The notes: generated from the letters alone by a model not told the origin. Shown: positions 16,104-25,718, counted from the stretch's first letter. The stretch: 40,024 bases of DNA from CAYLPU01 sp964385635 (GCA_964385635.1 CAYLPU010000045.1:1-40024), one strand, 5' to 3'. Numbers and translations are program-made.

Positions 16104-17045
16104 ATGACATACACTCTTACTCATGAGCAGGCTCCTGAGACTGTTGAGAAAATACGCAGCGCCATCCAGACCTACTTTCGCGAAAACAACCTTACGTATG
16201 CCATCTTTGGCAAGTCTGAAGGATTGGATAGCTCTGTCATCGCCGGGTTGCTCAGCGACCTGGAAGGAGTGAAGCCGATCGGTGTATTGATGCCGTGTGA
16301 GTCAAAGCCGGAGGTCCAGCGGATCGCCCGGTTGGTGCTCGATCACTTCAAGATACCCTGGATCAAGGTAGACCTGACGCCCGAGTATCATGCGCTTATG
16401 GCGCGATATTATTCAGCCGGGGCGTTACAAGATCAATTGATCCAGGTCGTACAGGACTATAGGGACGACTACTTGCTCAAGCGCATGATCCAGCGCAAGG
16501 CCCGAGCGGCGGGCAACATCAAGGTGCGGTTGCGCATGATCACGCTTTACCACATTGCGCAACTGACGGGTGGTTTGGTGGTCTCCACCGACAATTTGTC
16601 TGAGTTGTGGATGGGTTTCTGGACGCTGAACGGGGACGTCGGCGACTTCTCGCCGATCCAATATGTTTGGAAGGGCCTGGAGGAGTACGTCATTGCCGAA
16701 GCGCTGGGCGTGCCGGAAGAATCGCTCCAGGCGGTGCCGACCGACGGGCTTGATGTTATCCCTGGTGGAACAGATGAGGATCAGTTGGGCTTGCCGTACG
16801 ATGAACTGGACCGGGTGATTGTGCGCTTGCTGCAGAACAAGTTTGATGGCACAAGGCGTTGGCTAGAGACTGAAACAGAGACGCTGGTCAACAGGATTGC
16901 CAGGGAAACCGGCCACGCAACCGATAAGGTTGCGCACGTGGCGCAGCAGCTTGCCAGCACGCACTATAAGCGGCACTGGCCCCGGGTGGTGACCAGAGAG
17001 GATGCGGGCTTGCCTGACATTGATGACCTGGATGTTATCTCCTGA
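16104..17045 (+). CDS. NAD-synthase-like ATP pyrophosphatase with an altered P-loop
   Basis: A 313-residue protein of the NadE family, which adenylates the carboxylate of nicotinate mononucleotide derivatives and replaces AMP with ammonia. The PP-loop, usually SGGxDS, reads GKSEGLDSS (about residues 36-44). Further on, KVRLRMITLYHIAQ, STDNLSELWMGFWTLNGDVGDFSP (seen in pieces) and the TDEDQLGLPYDELD block match the family, so the fold and much of the site are kept. No glutaminase domain is present, so ammonia or another amine would be used. The position, after a uronic-acid-forming dehydrogenase, makes amidation of a sugar carboxyl an alternative to NAD supply. Start ATG 16104 is nine bases after GAGGAG. 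ATG 16095 touches that site and is less likely. Confidence 0.78.
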   Translation: MTYTLTHEQAPETVEKIRSAIQTYFRENNLTYAIFGKSEGLDSSVIAGLLSDLEGVKPIGVLMPCESKPEVQRIARLVLDHFKIPWIKVDLTPEYHALMARYYSAGALQDQLIQVVQDYRDDYLLKRMIQRKARAAGNIKVRLRMITLYHIAQLTGGLVVSTDNLSELWMGFWTLNGDVGDFSPIQYVWKGLEEYVIAEALGVPEESLQAVPTDGLDVIPGGTDEDQLGLPYDELDRVIVRLLQNKFDGTRRWLETETETLVNRIARETGHATDKVAHVAQQLASTHYKRHWPRVVTREDAGLPDIDDLDVIS

Positions 17046-17223
17046 ACAGTTAGTAAGGGACAGTGGCGAGTCATCGTTGTGGTGGAGGAAATGGGTACAG
17101 GCGGCAACAGAATCTGCCAGGGATGAAAACCTTGCCATAGGTGTTTGACAATGGTTGGCGGCCGCCGATTAAGAATCACTATCGAAGGTGAATCGCTGGG
17201 GAGTGCAAGGAAGTGCGGACAAA

Positions 17224-18816
17224 ATGGTTGATGAAGCTCAGACGCTGACAGCGTATCCTTCCAAAACCGTCGCCTTAACTCAGGGTTTGGCGCGAAATAC
17301 TTTTTTCAACCTGATTGGGTGGGTATGGCCGATTGCCTTGGCCTTTGTATCGGTGCCCTACATTGTCTCACAGTTGGGTAATGATGCTTACGGTATCTAT
17401 GCCATTGTGTCGATCGTGGCCGGCTACCTCGGCCTGCTCAGTATGCCGGTGGCAATGGGCAACGTGCGTTTCATGGCTGGGGCGTATGCCCGCCAGGAGT
17501 GGCCTGAACTGCGCCAGACGGCGGTAACTGGGGTGGTGATTGTTGGGGCGCTGTCTGCGCTGGGGGCCGTCGTCATGTTCTTGGCGGCGGACGTACTGGC
17601 GAGAAGCGTCTTTGAGATCCCGGCCGCACTGGTTGAAAACGCAGTCATTGCCTTCCGCCTGGCTGCTACGAGTTTCTTTCTGAATGGAGTTGCCGGTGCT
17701 TTGCGAGGCGTCCCCTCCGCCGTGCGGCGCTACGATATTCTCAGTCTGGTGAGTCTGAGCGTAGGAACGTTGAATACGGTGGGGATCGTCCTGGCGATCT
17801 GGTTAGGATGGGGATTGCTGGGGGCAGTGGTGGCCCAGGTTCTTTCGAGTGCGCTGGCGATGATGGCCTTTGCTACTGTGGCCTGGCTGCTCCTGCGCAG
17901 ATTCCCTGGTTCCGACCAAAAGTGGATAGCCGATAGGCGGTTTCTGAGGCGATTCGTCTCTTTTTCGTCCCTTTTATTTGCCGGACAGGTAGCCAGCACC
18001 ATTGGGCTGCAAATCGACCGGACTCTGATCGGCGTCCTGTTGGGCACATCGGCGGTGACATTCTACATTGTGCCTACCAAAATTACCGACAAGATCCCAA
18101 ACATGATGTTTTACTTTTGCACTGCGCTCTACCCATTGAGTTCCGAGGCCATGGCGACCGGCAAGATGGGCGACCTGCGGCGCATGTATCTTGAGATGGT
18201 CAGGATACTGCTTTGGATATCTGCGTTCATGGGGACGCTCGTGATGGTTTTGTCCAAAGATATCCTTATGCTGTGGATGGGGCCTGAGTTTATGGCTAAT
18301 TCTTGGCTGGTTCTTGTTTTGCTTGCCGCTGGCGTAATATGGCGAGCGCCTGGTTCAGTTGCCTATCAGGTCTGTAACGGCCTGGGCAGAGCCGATATCA
18401 ATCTAGTCGCATCGATTGGGACAACGGTCTTGTTGACGCTGCCAGTGGCTATCCTGGCTCCACGTTTGGGACCGCCCGGCGCTGCTCTGGGTGTGTTCGT
18501 CGGTCTGGCGCTGCAAAACGTCGCGTATGACTTGTTCACACAGAGAAAGTTGCTTGGGTGCAAGAACTGGATGGTAAGCTTGACCCCCTACGTGCGAGTA
18601 GCACTGGCTGTAGCGGCCACCATGGTGTGTGTCGGCCTATTGCACGTGGACGTTACGGGATGGGGCGGTCTCGTTGCCAGAGCGTGCCTGGTTTCATTTT
18701 TCTATGTGGGATGCAGCCTGGTTGTTGGTGCACTGCAAGCGCGTGATATCAGGTTTGGAATTGCCAAGTTCAATCACGCGTTTCGGAAAATTCAAGCATG
18801 GAGAACCTCGTTATGA
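17224..18816 (+). CDS. Wzx-type lipid-linked oligosaccharide flippase
   Basis: A 530-residue integral membrane protein of the MOP/PST exporter superfamily, with about 12-14 hydrophobic segments spread over its length. The opening GLARNTFFNLIGWVWPI and SQLGNDAYGIYAIVS are typical of Wzx. It should carry the finished undecaprenyl-linked unit across the inner membrane for polymerisation. The start at ATG 17224 has AAGGAAG ten bases upstream. A GTG at 17188 would add 12 polar residues. A perfect TTGACA at 17145-17150 lies upstream, but no good -10 follows at 16-18 bases, so a local promoter is uncertain. The gene ends in an ATGA overlap with the next. Confidence 0.9.
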   Translation: MVDEAQTLTAYPSKTVALTQGLARNTFFNLIGWVWPIALAFVSVPYIVSQLGNDAYGIYAIVSIVAGYLGLLSMPVAMGNVRFMAGAYARQEWPELRQTAVTGVVIVGALSALGAVVMFLAADVLARSVFEIPAALVENAVIAFRLAATSFFLNGVAGALRGVPSAVRRYDILSLVSLSVGTLNTVGIVLAIWLGWGLLGAVVAQVLSSALAMMAFATVAWLLLRRFPGSDQKWIADRRFLRRFVSFSSLLFAGQVASTIGLQIDRTLIGVLLGTSAVTFYIVPTKITDKIPNMMFYFCTALYPLSSEAMATGKMGDLRRMYLEMVRILLWISAFMGTLVMVLSKDILMLWMGPEFMANSWLVLVLLAAGVIWRAPGSVAYQVCNGLGRADINLVASIGTTVLLTLPVAILAPRLGPPGAALGVFVGLALQNVAYDLFTQRKLLGCKNWMVSLTPYVRVALAVAATMVCVGLLHVDVTGWGGLVARACLVSFFYVGCSLVVGALQARDIRFGIAKFNHAFRKIQAWRTSL

Positions 18817-19781
18817 GCATGCTTCCAAGTCCATTGGTGTCGGTTGTGATCCCTTGTCTAAACCGTGCGCACTACCTGGTGCCCACAATCGAGAGCGTGC
18901 TGCAACAGGATTACACGCATATCGAGTGCATCGTTGTGGATGGTGGCTCGACCGATGGCACGGTCGAAATCCTTCAACAGTATGGGGATAGAATCAGGTG
19001 GGTGTCCGAACCAGACAATGGCCATGCCGATGCCATTAACAAGGGCTGGTGGATGAGCAAGGGCGAGATTCTGGCCTGGCTGAATGCGGACGACCTTTAT
19101 GTGATGCCCGGTGCTATCAGTAAAGCGGTGGTGTATCTGCAGAATAACCCGCCTGTGGATCTTGTCTATGGCGATATTGCAGGTGTTTCTGAGGATGGGA
19201 AAATCGTTTCTGGCATCATCAAGCCGCGTGAATGGGATTTGGTCTATGCTGTCAAGTATTGTCATTACACTATCCCGCAAGCAGCTTCTTTTATGCGGCG
19301 GTCTATTCTGGAGAAGGTTGGCTGGCTAGATCCTGAGTTTCGCAATGGCAAGGACCACGAGTTGTGGTTACGTATCGGGCTGGTCGGTACGATTAAACAC
19401 GAGCCTTTTCACCTGGCCTATGTGAGCAAAACCCGTGGTTTGAGTCAACAGGTGGACATGGGCGAAGCGAAAGTAAGGCTGACCGAAAAGTTTTTCCGCC
19501 AACCTAATCTGCCGCCCCCCTTCGATTCAGCACACTTTCGGCGGAGGGCCTTGAGTAATGCTTATCTAGTGGGTAGCTTGTACATTTGGGATGGCACCAA
19601 GCGACTCAAACCATCATTGCAGTACTTGCTACGCGCTCTCGTTGTCGACCCGCGGAATTGCTTCTTTTTTCTATCAAGGGACTCTAAGAGTTTCCTGAAC
19701 TCTGTTTTCTCTGCTCTGCCACATGGATGGCGTAAGACGATCAAAAGAGTTGTTCGATGTTCCAATTATCAGGTTCTATGA
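18813..19781 (+). CDS. Glycosyltransferase family 2 (GT-A fold)
   Basis: A 322-residue inverting glycosyltransferase. VSVVIPCLNRAHYL starts the nucleotide-binding domain, VDGGSTDGT follows, and LAWLNADDLY carries the DxD-type metal site. GKDHELWLRIG provides the catalytic-base region. It probably adds a sugar to the growing unit in the cytosol. The start is taken at ATG 18813, which overlaps the flippase stop as ATGA and has GGAG nine bases upstream. ATG 18798 is an alternative. A short inverted repeat at 19773-19802 covers its stop codon but lacks a T run. Confidence 0.9.
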   Translation: MSMLPSPLVSVVIPCLNRAHYLVPTIESVLQQDYTHIECIVVDGGSTDGTVEILQQYGDRIRWVSEPDNGHADAINKGWWMSKGEILAWLNADDLYVMPGAISKAVVYLQNNPPVDLVYGDIAGVSEDGKIVSGIIKPREWDLVYAVKYCHYTIPQAASFMRRSILEKVGWLDPEFRNGKDHELWLRIGLVGTIKHEPFHLAYVSKTRGLSQQVDMGEAKVRLTEKFFRQPNLPPPFDSAHFRRRALSNAYLVGSLYIWDGTKRLKPSLQYLLRALVVDPRNCFFFLSRDSKSFLNSVFSALPHGWRKTIKRVVRCSNYQVL

Positions 19782-19836
19782 TCTGAATTCTTACCATAGA
19801 ACGCAAGTTGTACGACGGTATGGGGAGGTGTAAACG

Positions 19837-20769
19837 ATGATTACGTTGTTCTCGTGTCCCAAACCTTTCCGTGGGCATATTGATATCATTCAGAGGAATG
19901 CAATCAAGAGCTGGGCCCTGCTGCAACCAAAACCTGAGATCATCCTTCTGGGTGATGATGAGGGAGTTGCAGAGATCTGTAAGGAGTTTGATCTGATCCA
20001 TGTTGCAGAGATCGAAAAGAATGAGTATGGAACGCCGCTAATCCGTTCGATTTTTCAGACTGGACAGGAGAGGGCCAGCCAGCCAGTTGTTTGCTACGTC
20101 AATGCCGACATCATCTTGATGAGCGATTTCATGCCAGCAGTGGAAACAGTCACCGCTCATATCTCCAAGTTTCTGATCGTGGGTCAGCGATGGAATGTAG
20201 ATATAGGAGAACCATGGAACTTTGCCTCGGCTGATTGGGAAGCGGATTTGTGTGCCCTCGTGGCGCAGACCGGCTGGTCGTCTTCCCCGGACGCTATAGA
20301 TTATTTTGCTTTTCCGCGTGGTATGTACACCAACATACCCTCGTTTGCGATTGGCCGCCTGGCTTGGGATAATTGGCTTTTGTGGCGAGCGACGTCGCAA
20401 GGGACACCTATAGTAGATGCAACTGCTGCGGTGACGGTCGTGCACCAGGAACATGGCTATGCTGCAGGCACGGTAAAAAAGTTTGATAAACGATGGGTTG
20501 AGTTGGGACCAGAGGCACAGCAAAACCTTGCGCTGGCCCCTTATGAAAAAAGTTACCTAACCATATGGGCCGCGATGTGGACAATAGATCAGCAAGGTGT
20601 ACTCAGGCGGCGCTCCCTGAACTTGAGACCAGCACATCTTAAACAGCAACTCCTACTGGCTTCGATTCGCTGGCCTGCGCTTGGCAGGCTGTATCGATTA
20701 TTGTTGTCTGTCAAGCGTGCCATGCGTAGGGATGAGCGACGCCTTTGGTCCCATCGCGGATCAGGTTAG
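19837..20769 (+). CDS. Glycosyltransferase-like protein, family uncertain
   Basis: A 310-residue cytosolic protein. It begins MITLFSCPKPFRGH and contains IIQRNAIKSWALLQP, EIILLGDDEGV and CYVNADIILMSDF. The last resembles the metal-binding DxD strand of GT-A enzymes. HQEHGYA and DNWLLWRA further on resemble the catalytic region of distant transferases. I do not recognise a named family. A strong GGGGAGG site precedes ATG 19837. It lies between a GT2 gene and the polymerase gene, so a role in building or decorating the repeat unit is likely. The C-terminus is basic and may touch the membrane. Confidence 0.72.
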   Translation: MITLFSCPKPFRGHIDIIQRNAIKSWALLQPKPEIILLGDDEGVAEICKEFDLIHVAEIEKNEYGTPLIRSIFQTGQERASQPVVCYVNADIILMSDFMPAVETVTAHISKFLIVGQRWNVDIGEPWNFASADWEADLCALVAQTGWSSSPDAIDYFAFPRGMYTNIPSFAIGRLAWDNWLLWRATSQGTPIVDATAAVTVVHQEHGYAAGTVKKFDKRWVELGPEAQQNLALAPYEKSYLTIWAAMWTIDQQGVLRRRSLNLRPAHLKQQLLLASIRWPALGRLYRLLLSVKRAMRRDERRLWSHRGSG

Positions 20770-20918
20770 CGACGTTTTGGGTTGGAGTGGAATGGTGTAG
20801 CCCGGGATATATCATTTTTCCGTATCGCGTTGGTGGAGGGTCTTCTAAAGTTGGATATGCGCGTCCCGGCGGATTCTTCTCCGGGAACACTCATTCCTTC
20901 TGGAGATCGGGGTATGTA

Positions 20919-22397
20919 ATGACTTTTCTTTTTGCTGAAAGGGTGCCCAAACCTGCCCAATTTGCTCTGTGTGTATTGGGAGGTTTCTTGAGTGGAGCAA
21001 GCCTGGCACTTGACGTGGCGCTGAAATGGAAGGCCGCCCTCATCATTACTATGGGGTTTGCGGCGTTTTTGCTGATGGTGCGCAACACCAAGCGCGTCCT
21101 GCTTTTCACATTAGTGTTTACCAGTCCTTTTTACATCGGCAAAGATTTTATCGTCCGTACGGGACACATTGGCGAGTTGAACGCAGTGGGTCTTTATCTC
21201 ACCGATGGCCTGGTCGTCGCCTTGCTCATGCTTCATCTGGGGCGGCTGGCGATTGACCGGCAGGCCAAAATCCGGTTCTTTCCTTCTACGACAGTTCCTG
21301 CTCTTGCCTGGCTTATTGCTAGCGCTTTCTCACTGGTCAATGCCAGAGAAATGGACGTTGCGGCGATACAAATGATTGCCATGGGCAAGCTGATCTTGCT
21401 CTACTTCGTCGTGGCCAGCAACGTCGAGGATGAGAAGGACGTTAAATGGTTGATCAGTGGATTGCTCCTTGGGTTGTTATGCCAAGGGTTGGTAGGTTTG
21501 TACCAAGGAATCACCGGGCACCCCCTGGGCCTTTCTTTCCTGGGCGAAAGCTCCTCACTGGTACGGCAAAAGTTGGGGCCAAGACCGGTTCATCGGGCCC
21601 AAGGCACGATCGGCTTCCCTAATAGTTACGCCATATACCTCTCAGCCACGATACCCTTTGCACTGGCCCTGCTGTTCTCCAGGGCCAGGAGGCTCTACAA
21701 AACTATGACTGGTATCGTGCTTTGTGCTGGTGCCCTGGGGTTAGTATTCAGTCTTTCGCGAGGTGGTTGGATTAGCTCCGTGATGGTCTCTCTGGTGGTC
21801 CTGGTGTTGGGCGTTCGTCGGAGACGGCTCGAGGTACGCACTACCCTGCTGGTGGCCGGTGCAACGCTTTTGATTCTGCTGGCGCTGACTCTCGTCGGGT
21901 CAGATTTGATCCTGTCGCGCCTTACTTCCAGCGACTACGGATCGGCACGCAGCCGGATCGTACTGGCAAGGGGTGCATTGGCTATCGTTCAAGACTATCC
22001 ACTATCGGGCGTCGGCTTGAACAATTATGCCTTGTTTATGCCTCATTATGATTGGGCTTCCTTTCAAGCCTGGAATGAGCCTGCAATTGTCCACAACCTC
22101 TTTCTGCTCATCGCTGCCGAGACAGGTTTCATCGGGTTAGTTGCTTTCTTGTGGTTCCTGGCAAGTGTATTGATCCAGGCCTGGCGGCTCATCAGCCGGG
22201 CACCGAACGATACATTATGGATGGCAGGCGTCGGCATTTTTTGCGCCTACATCTCCCTGAGTGTGCACAGCATGGTGGATTATGCTCTAATTGGTGACAT
22301 ACGCTTATTCACGCAATTCTGGCTCTTGGCTGGGATGGCTGCCGGTCTCACTTTGAATTCAGGGGTTTGTCTATGCCGAAGATCTCATATGTCGTGA
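20919..22397 (+). CDS. O-antigen ligase/Wzy-type polymerase
   Basis: A 492-residue protein with about 10-12 membrane segments and the Wzy_C/O-antigen-ligase signature. A large extracytoplasmic loop holds FSLSRGGWIS, SRIVLARGALAIVQDYPLSGVGLNNY and VHNLFLLIAAETGFIG. These arginine and histidine regions are conserved in ligases and polymerases that handle undecaprenyl-linked chains. With Wzx and Wzz in the same locus, polymerase is the better call. The start is ATG 20919. The open frame reaches back to a TTG at 20745, but those codons overlap the preceding gene and look non-coding. The end overlaps the next gene by 25 bases. Confidence 0.87.
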   Translation: MTFLFAERVPKPAQFALCVLGGFLSGASLALDVALKWKAALIITMGFAAFLLMVRNTKRVLLFTLVFTSPFYIGKDFIVRTGHIGELNAVGLYLTDGLVVALLMLHLGRLAIDRQAKIRFFPSTTVPALAWLIASAFSLVNAREMDVAAIQMIAMGKLILLYFVVASNVEDEKDVKWLISGLLLGLLCQGLVGLYQGITGHPLGLSFLGESSSLVRQKLGPRPVHRAQGTIGFPNSYAIYLSATIPFALALLFSRARRLYKTMTGIVLCAGALGLVFSLSRGGWISSVMVSLVVLVLGVRRRRLEVRTTLLVAGATLLILLALTLVGSDLILSRLTSSDYGSARSRIVLARGALAIVQDYPLSGVGLNNYALFMPHYDWASFQAWNEPAIVHNLFLLIAAETGFIGLVAFLWFLASVLIQAWRLISRAPNDTLWMAGVGIFCAYISLSVHSMVDYALIGDIRLFTQFWLLAGMAAGLTLNSGVCLCRRSHMS

Positions 22398-23245
22398 TTT
22401 CTCCTGCACGCAATGAGGAAAATCACATTAAACGAACTATCAAGTGTGTAATAAGCCAAACCGTTCAGCCGCTGGAATGGATCATTGTAGATGACGGGTC
22501 CTCAGATAAGACAGCGGATATTGCCCAGTCATACACTGTGCAGTATCCTTGGATACGATTAGCCCGCCTTCCAGACCGCGGCAAGCGGCAACGCGGTGCC
22601 GGAGTCGTCTCGGCTTTCTACGAAGGCTATGAGCGTCTCGAACACCAAGACTATGACTTCATCGTGAAACTGGATGTTGACCTTTCGTTCGACGCTATCT
22701 ACTTTGAGGAATTATTCAGACGTTTCGCTGAATCACCATCGCTTGGAATAGCAGGAGGGGCGCTGTATGTCTTCCGCAATGACAGGTGGCTTCTCGACAA
22801 AGCACCGTTGGATAATGTGAATGGCCCTACCAAAGTCTATCGCCGGGCATGTTTTGAACAGATTGGCGGATTGGCTCGAAGCCTGGGTTGGGATGCCATA
22901 GATGAGCTTAAAGCTCAACTGCTTGGATGGCAGACCAGGACTCTTAGGGATCTGGCCGTCTTGCATCACCGTCCGATGGGCAAACGCAGCGGGGCCATCA
23001 ATGCCGGACTAGAAAAAGGCAAAGCTGCATATTTCATGGGATCACACCCATTGTTTGTCCTGGCTCGGGGCATATATCGCATGGGAATAGATCGGCCATT
23101 GATCATTGCCGGCCTGGGCATTCTGCTCGGATATTTCGGCAGTTGGATAAAGAGAGAGCCGCGAGTAGATGATCCTGAGCTGATCGCGTTTCTGCGTAGA
23201 AAGCAACTACAGAGATTCTTTCCTTTGCATCGCAGCCGAGGGTGA
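22373..23245 (+). CDS. Glycosyltransferase family 2 with C-terminal membrane segment
   Basis: A 290-residue GT-A enzyme. ISYVVISPARNEENHI opens it, IIVDDGSSDKT binds the nucleotide, and FIVKLDVDLSF carries the metal-binding DxD. GWDAIDELKAQLLGW is the equivalent of the acceptor and catalytic-base region. Near the end, PLIIAGLGILLGYFGSWI is a probable membrane helix, as in lipid-linked transferases. The start is ATG 22373, eight bases after AGGGG and inside the 3' end of the polymerase gene. It is the last gene of the run before the lyase, which has its own promoter. Confidence 0.88.
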   Translation: MPKISYVVISPARNEENHIKRTIKCVISQTVQPLEWIIVDDGSSDKTADIAQSYTVQYPWIRLARLPDRGKRQRGAGVVSAFYEGYERLEHQDYDFIVKLDVDLSFDAIYFEELFRRFAESPSLGIAGGALYVFRNDRWLLDKAPLDNVNGPTKVYRRACFEQIGGLARSLGWDAIDELKAQLLGWQTRTLRDLAVLHHRPMGKRSGAINAGLEKGKAAYFMGSHPLFVLARGIYRMGIDRPLIIAGLGILLGYFGSWIKREPRVDDPELIAFLRRKQLQRFFPLHRSRG

Positions 23246-23291
23246 GCGACCAATATACTGATCGGATAAGGAGCGGCGACCACTGTCCCTG

Positions 23292-23320
23292 TTGCGTGTT
23301 GGTGGTGTGTATGCTATAAT
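23292..23320 (+). promoter_or_regulatory. Promoter before the heparinase-like gene
   Basis: TTGCGT (23292-23297), 17 bases, then TATAAT (23315-23320). A TG one base before the -10 makes it an extended type. It gives a leader of roughly 25 bases before ATG 23352. Confidence 0.75.
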
Positions 23321-23351
23321 TATGTCGCTAAATCGCTGAGAATGAGTCAAC

Positions 23352-25718
23352 ATGAAAAGGTATGCTTACCTCTGGCCTATTTGCGTGCTGTGTGCAACCT
23401 TGTCAATCACGGTATGTTCTGTGAACCATACTAAGCCCAAGTTTGTTGTTGCATCCGAGAATCACCCTCGACTCTTTTTCGACGCGAATGAAATCCCGGC
23501 TTTGCAGGCCGAGGCAGCGACGACTCACCAGCAGATCTGGATCCCGATCAGGGACTACGTTGAGTCCGAATTGGGAACCTCGCCGCCTCCATCGGCGCCA
23601 CCTGATGGGGATTTAGAGACTTATGCAAACTACGGAAATCGGCTTCTCCCTTTCGCTTTTGCCTGTATCATCACCGGACAGGCTGATTACTGCGATCTGG
23701 CCAAGACCTATCTCCTCACCTATGCTGCCTGGGGGCAGTGGGGCGAGAACAACTGGCGCGATCTGGGCCATGCCCACATGTTGCTGGGCAACGCCATTGC
23801 CTACGATTGGCTTTACGATTCCCTCACTCCGGCCGAACGGCAAACCGTGCGTCAAAGCCTGGCGGATTGGGCGCAAAAGATGTATGAGGCCAGCTCGGAG
23901 CCTTATCAGAGTTCGTGGGAGAACTGGTGGTGGAAATCATATCTGCAAAACCATCATTGGATTAATAACAGCGCCCTGGGAATGGCCGGCCTGGCCCTTT
24001 TGGGCGAGGATGAGCGCGCCCAAACGTGGATCGACCAGGCCAGCAGTCGGTTGTCTCGGGTGCAGTACATTCTGAACGGGATCCAAGACGGAAGTTGGCA
24101 CGAAGGTATTTCCTATCAGAGCTACGGGCTGACGCTATCTTTGCCCTTCATGGTCAACCTGAGAAGAGTCCAGGAGGCTGAGATCCTCCCTCACGCATAT
24201 CTGCGTCATTATCCTTATTGGCGCATCTACAATCACATTCCTGACAGCACTCAGTTCGTCCTGGCCTATGGGGATTTCGAGTGGTGGTGGGGTAATAGCA
24301 ACCAGCCACAGAACTTGCTCCGCTTCATCGCCAGCGAGTATGGCGACGGACATGCCGAATGGATGGCGCAACAACTCATTGCAGCCGAGGGTAGGCACGC
24401 ACATATATGGTCAGCCCCCTGGTACGTTTTCGAGTTTCTCTACTACGATCCCACCATCATACCTCAATCGCCTGTGGATCTTGAGAAAGCGAGCGCGTTT
24501 CCCGATCTTGACGGAGTCATCTGGCGTACCGGCTGGGGCGAGGATGATCTGATTTTCGGTTTGAAAACGGGCACCTATGGAGGACGGTTCGCCTTTGACA
24601 CATTCACCCAGGGGGTCTACCCGTGGGAACCGCCCTGCTCGGATACAGGTTGCGAGCTAAACATCAGTCACGATCATAACGACACCAACGGTTTCTACAT
24701 CCATCGAGCGGGGCAGTGGCTGGCCCCTGAAAGAGAGGGCTGGGGCTATGATAGACGCGCCACCGCGTTGCATAACACGCTCCTCATTGATGGTCAAGGC
24801 CAGTACAGACCGCCGGACGACCACTATGGGCAATACCCTGAAGATTTTATCGGCAGCGATGGCTTTCTGGAAGCAACAGCCAGCACACCGGGTTTTGACT
24901 ACGTCGCGGCGGATGCCACCCGGCGCTATAAAGACATCACGGGGCTGGAGGATATCACCCGTCACGTGCTGTTTATCCGCCCGGACTACTTCGTGATGCT
25001 GGACAATCTGGCCGCCGATGCCGCTCATCAGTACGACTGGGTATGTCATTTTGGAGAAAGTGTCTCAGTTGAGGGAGACTGGGTGCGGGGCAACGCAGGA
25101 GACGGGCAGATTCTGGGCATCAGTGTCGCCGCCCCCCAGCCGTTTGAGGTCACTACCGGGAACGATGGGCGACCCTATGTGCACGTACGGCCGGCGTCAC
25201 CCGTGGATGACGTTCGCTTGATACACATTCTGTACCCCACGGACAATGTCTCCTGGAATACAAAACCTGGCGTGGCCGTTCTTGAGGATACCGGGGTGGC
25301 AGCCGCCGTGAGCGTGCAAATGAATGATGGCCGTACCGATGATGTATTGCTTACCTACGCGCAGCCCGTCTCTGCTACTGCCGTTGGTCACTATTATTAC
25401 GATGGCCAGGTTGCCGTTATTTCCCGAGGGGCGGACGACGGGCTGGAGAAACTGTTCGTGTACGGCGGCACATTCCTGACAGACCAGACAACGGACAAAG
25501 TCTTGGTAACCAATCTCGATAGGAATGAGCCATTCGACGCCGCCTATTCTGACCAGACCGTAGCTGTATACGGCAACGTACTCACCCAAGTAACACTATA
25601 TGCGCCCCAGGCAGAGCATCTGACCCTAAATGGGATACCCTGGTTTTTTACTCGATCTGACGACTATATTACTATTGGGGAAGGAGACCTAATCTACTTG
25701 CCTCTCATTCTCAATTAG
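23352..25718 (+). CDS. Secreted heparinase II/III-family polysaccharide lyase
   Basis: A 788-residue exported enzyme. Residues 1-25 form a signal sequence with a cysteine at 22, but no clean lipobox. NHPRLFFDANEIPAL (37-51) opens the alpha-toroid domain typical of heparinase II and alginate-lyase-like proteins. HHWINNSALG (201-210) and GSWHEGISYQSYG (247-259) hold the likely catalytic His and Tyr. The beta-sandwich part has NISHDHNDTNGFYIHRAGQWL (in 437-457) and ALHNTLLIDG (472-481). Such enzymes cut uronic-acid-containing chains by beta-elimination, which fits a locus that makes uronic acids. It could trim or release the polymer made here, or guard the export path. The C-terminus ends IYLPLILN, a short hydrophobic tail I associate with exported Chloroflexota proteins. 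Confidence 0.86.
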   Translation: MKRYAYLWPICVLCATLSITVCSVNHTKPKFVVASENHPRLFFDANEIPALQAEAATTHQQIWIPIRDYVESELGTSPPPSAPPDGDLETYANYGNRLLPFAFACIITGQADYCDLAKTYLLTYAAWGQWGENNWRDLGHAHMLLGNAIAYDWLYDSLTPAERQTVRQSLADWAQKMYEASSEPYQSSWENWWWKSYLQNHHWINNSALGMAGLALLGEDERAQTWIDQASSRLSRVQYILNGIQDGSWHEGISYQSYGLTLSLPFMVNLRRVQEAEILPHAYLRHYPYWRIYNHIPDSTQFVLAYGDFEWWWGNSNQPQNLLRFIASEYGDGHAEWMAQQLIAAEGRHAHIWSAPWYVFEFLYYDPTIIPQSPVDLEKASAFPDLDGVIWRTGWGEDDLIFGLKTGTYGGRFAFDTFTQGVYPWEPPCSDTGCELNISHDHNDTNGFYIHRAGQWLAPEREGWGYDRRATALHNTLLIDGQGQYRPPDDHYGQYPEDFIGSDGFLEATASTPGFDYVAADATRRYKDITGLEDITRHVLFIRPDYFVMLDNLAADAAHQYDWVCHFGESVSVEGDWVRGNAGDGQILGISVAAPQPFEVTTGNDGRPYVHVRPASPVDDVRLIHILYPTDNVSWNTKPGVAVLEDTGVAAAVSVQMNDGRTDDVLLTYAQPVSATAVGHYYYDGQVAVISRGADDGLEKLFVYGGTFLTDQTTDKVLVTNLDRNEPFDAAYSDQTVAVYGNVLTQVTLYAPQAEHLTLNGIPWFFTRSDDYITIGEGDLIYLPLILN

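Noticed and set aside
17145..17173. TTGACA before the flippase gene as a promoter
   Set aside because: A perfect -35, but no acceptable -10 at 16-18 bases.
19773..19802. Hairpin GTTCTATG/CATAGAAC as a terminator after the GT2 gene
   Set aside because: A 14-base loop, AT-rich stem and no T run. It also begins inside the coding sequence.
20745..20918. Longer start (TTG) for the polymerase gene
   Set aside because: It overlaps the preceding gene, is polar and lacks a ribosome site. ATG 20919 leads straight into the first membrane segment.
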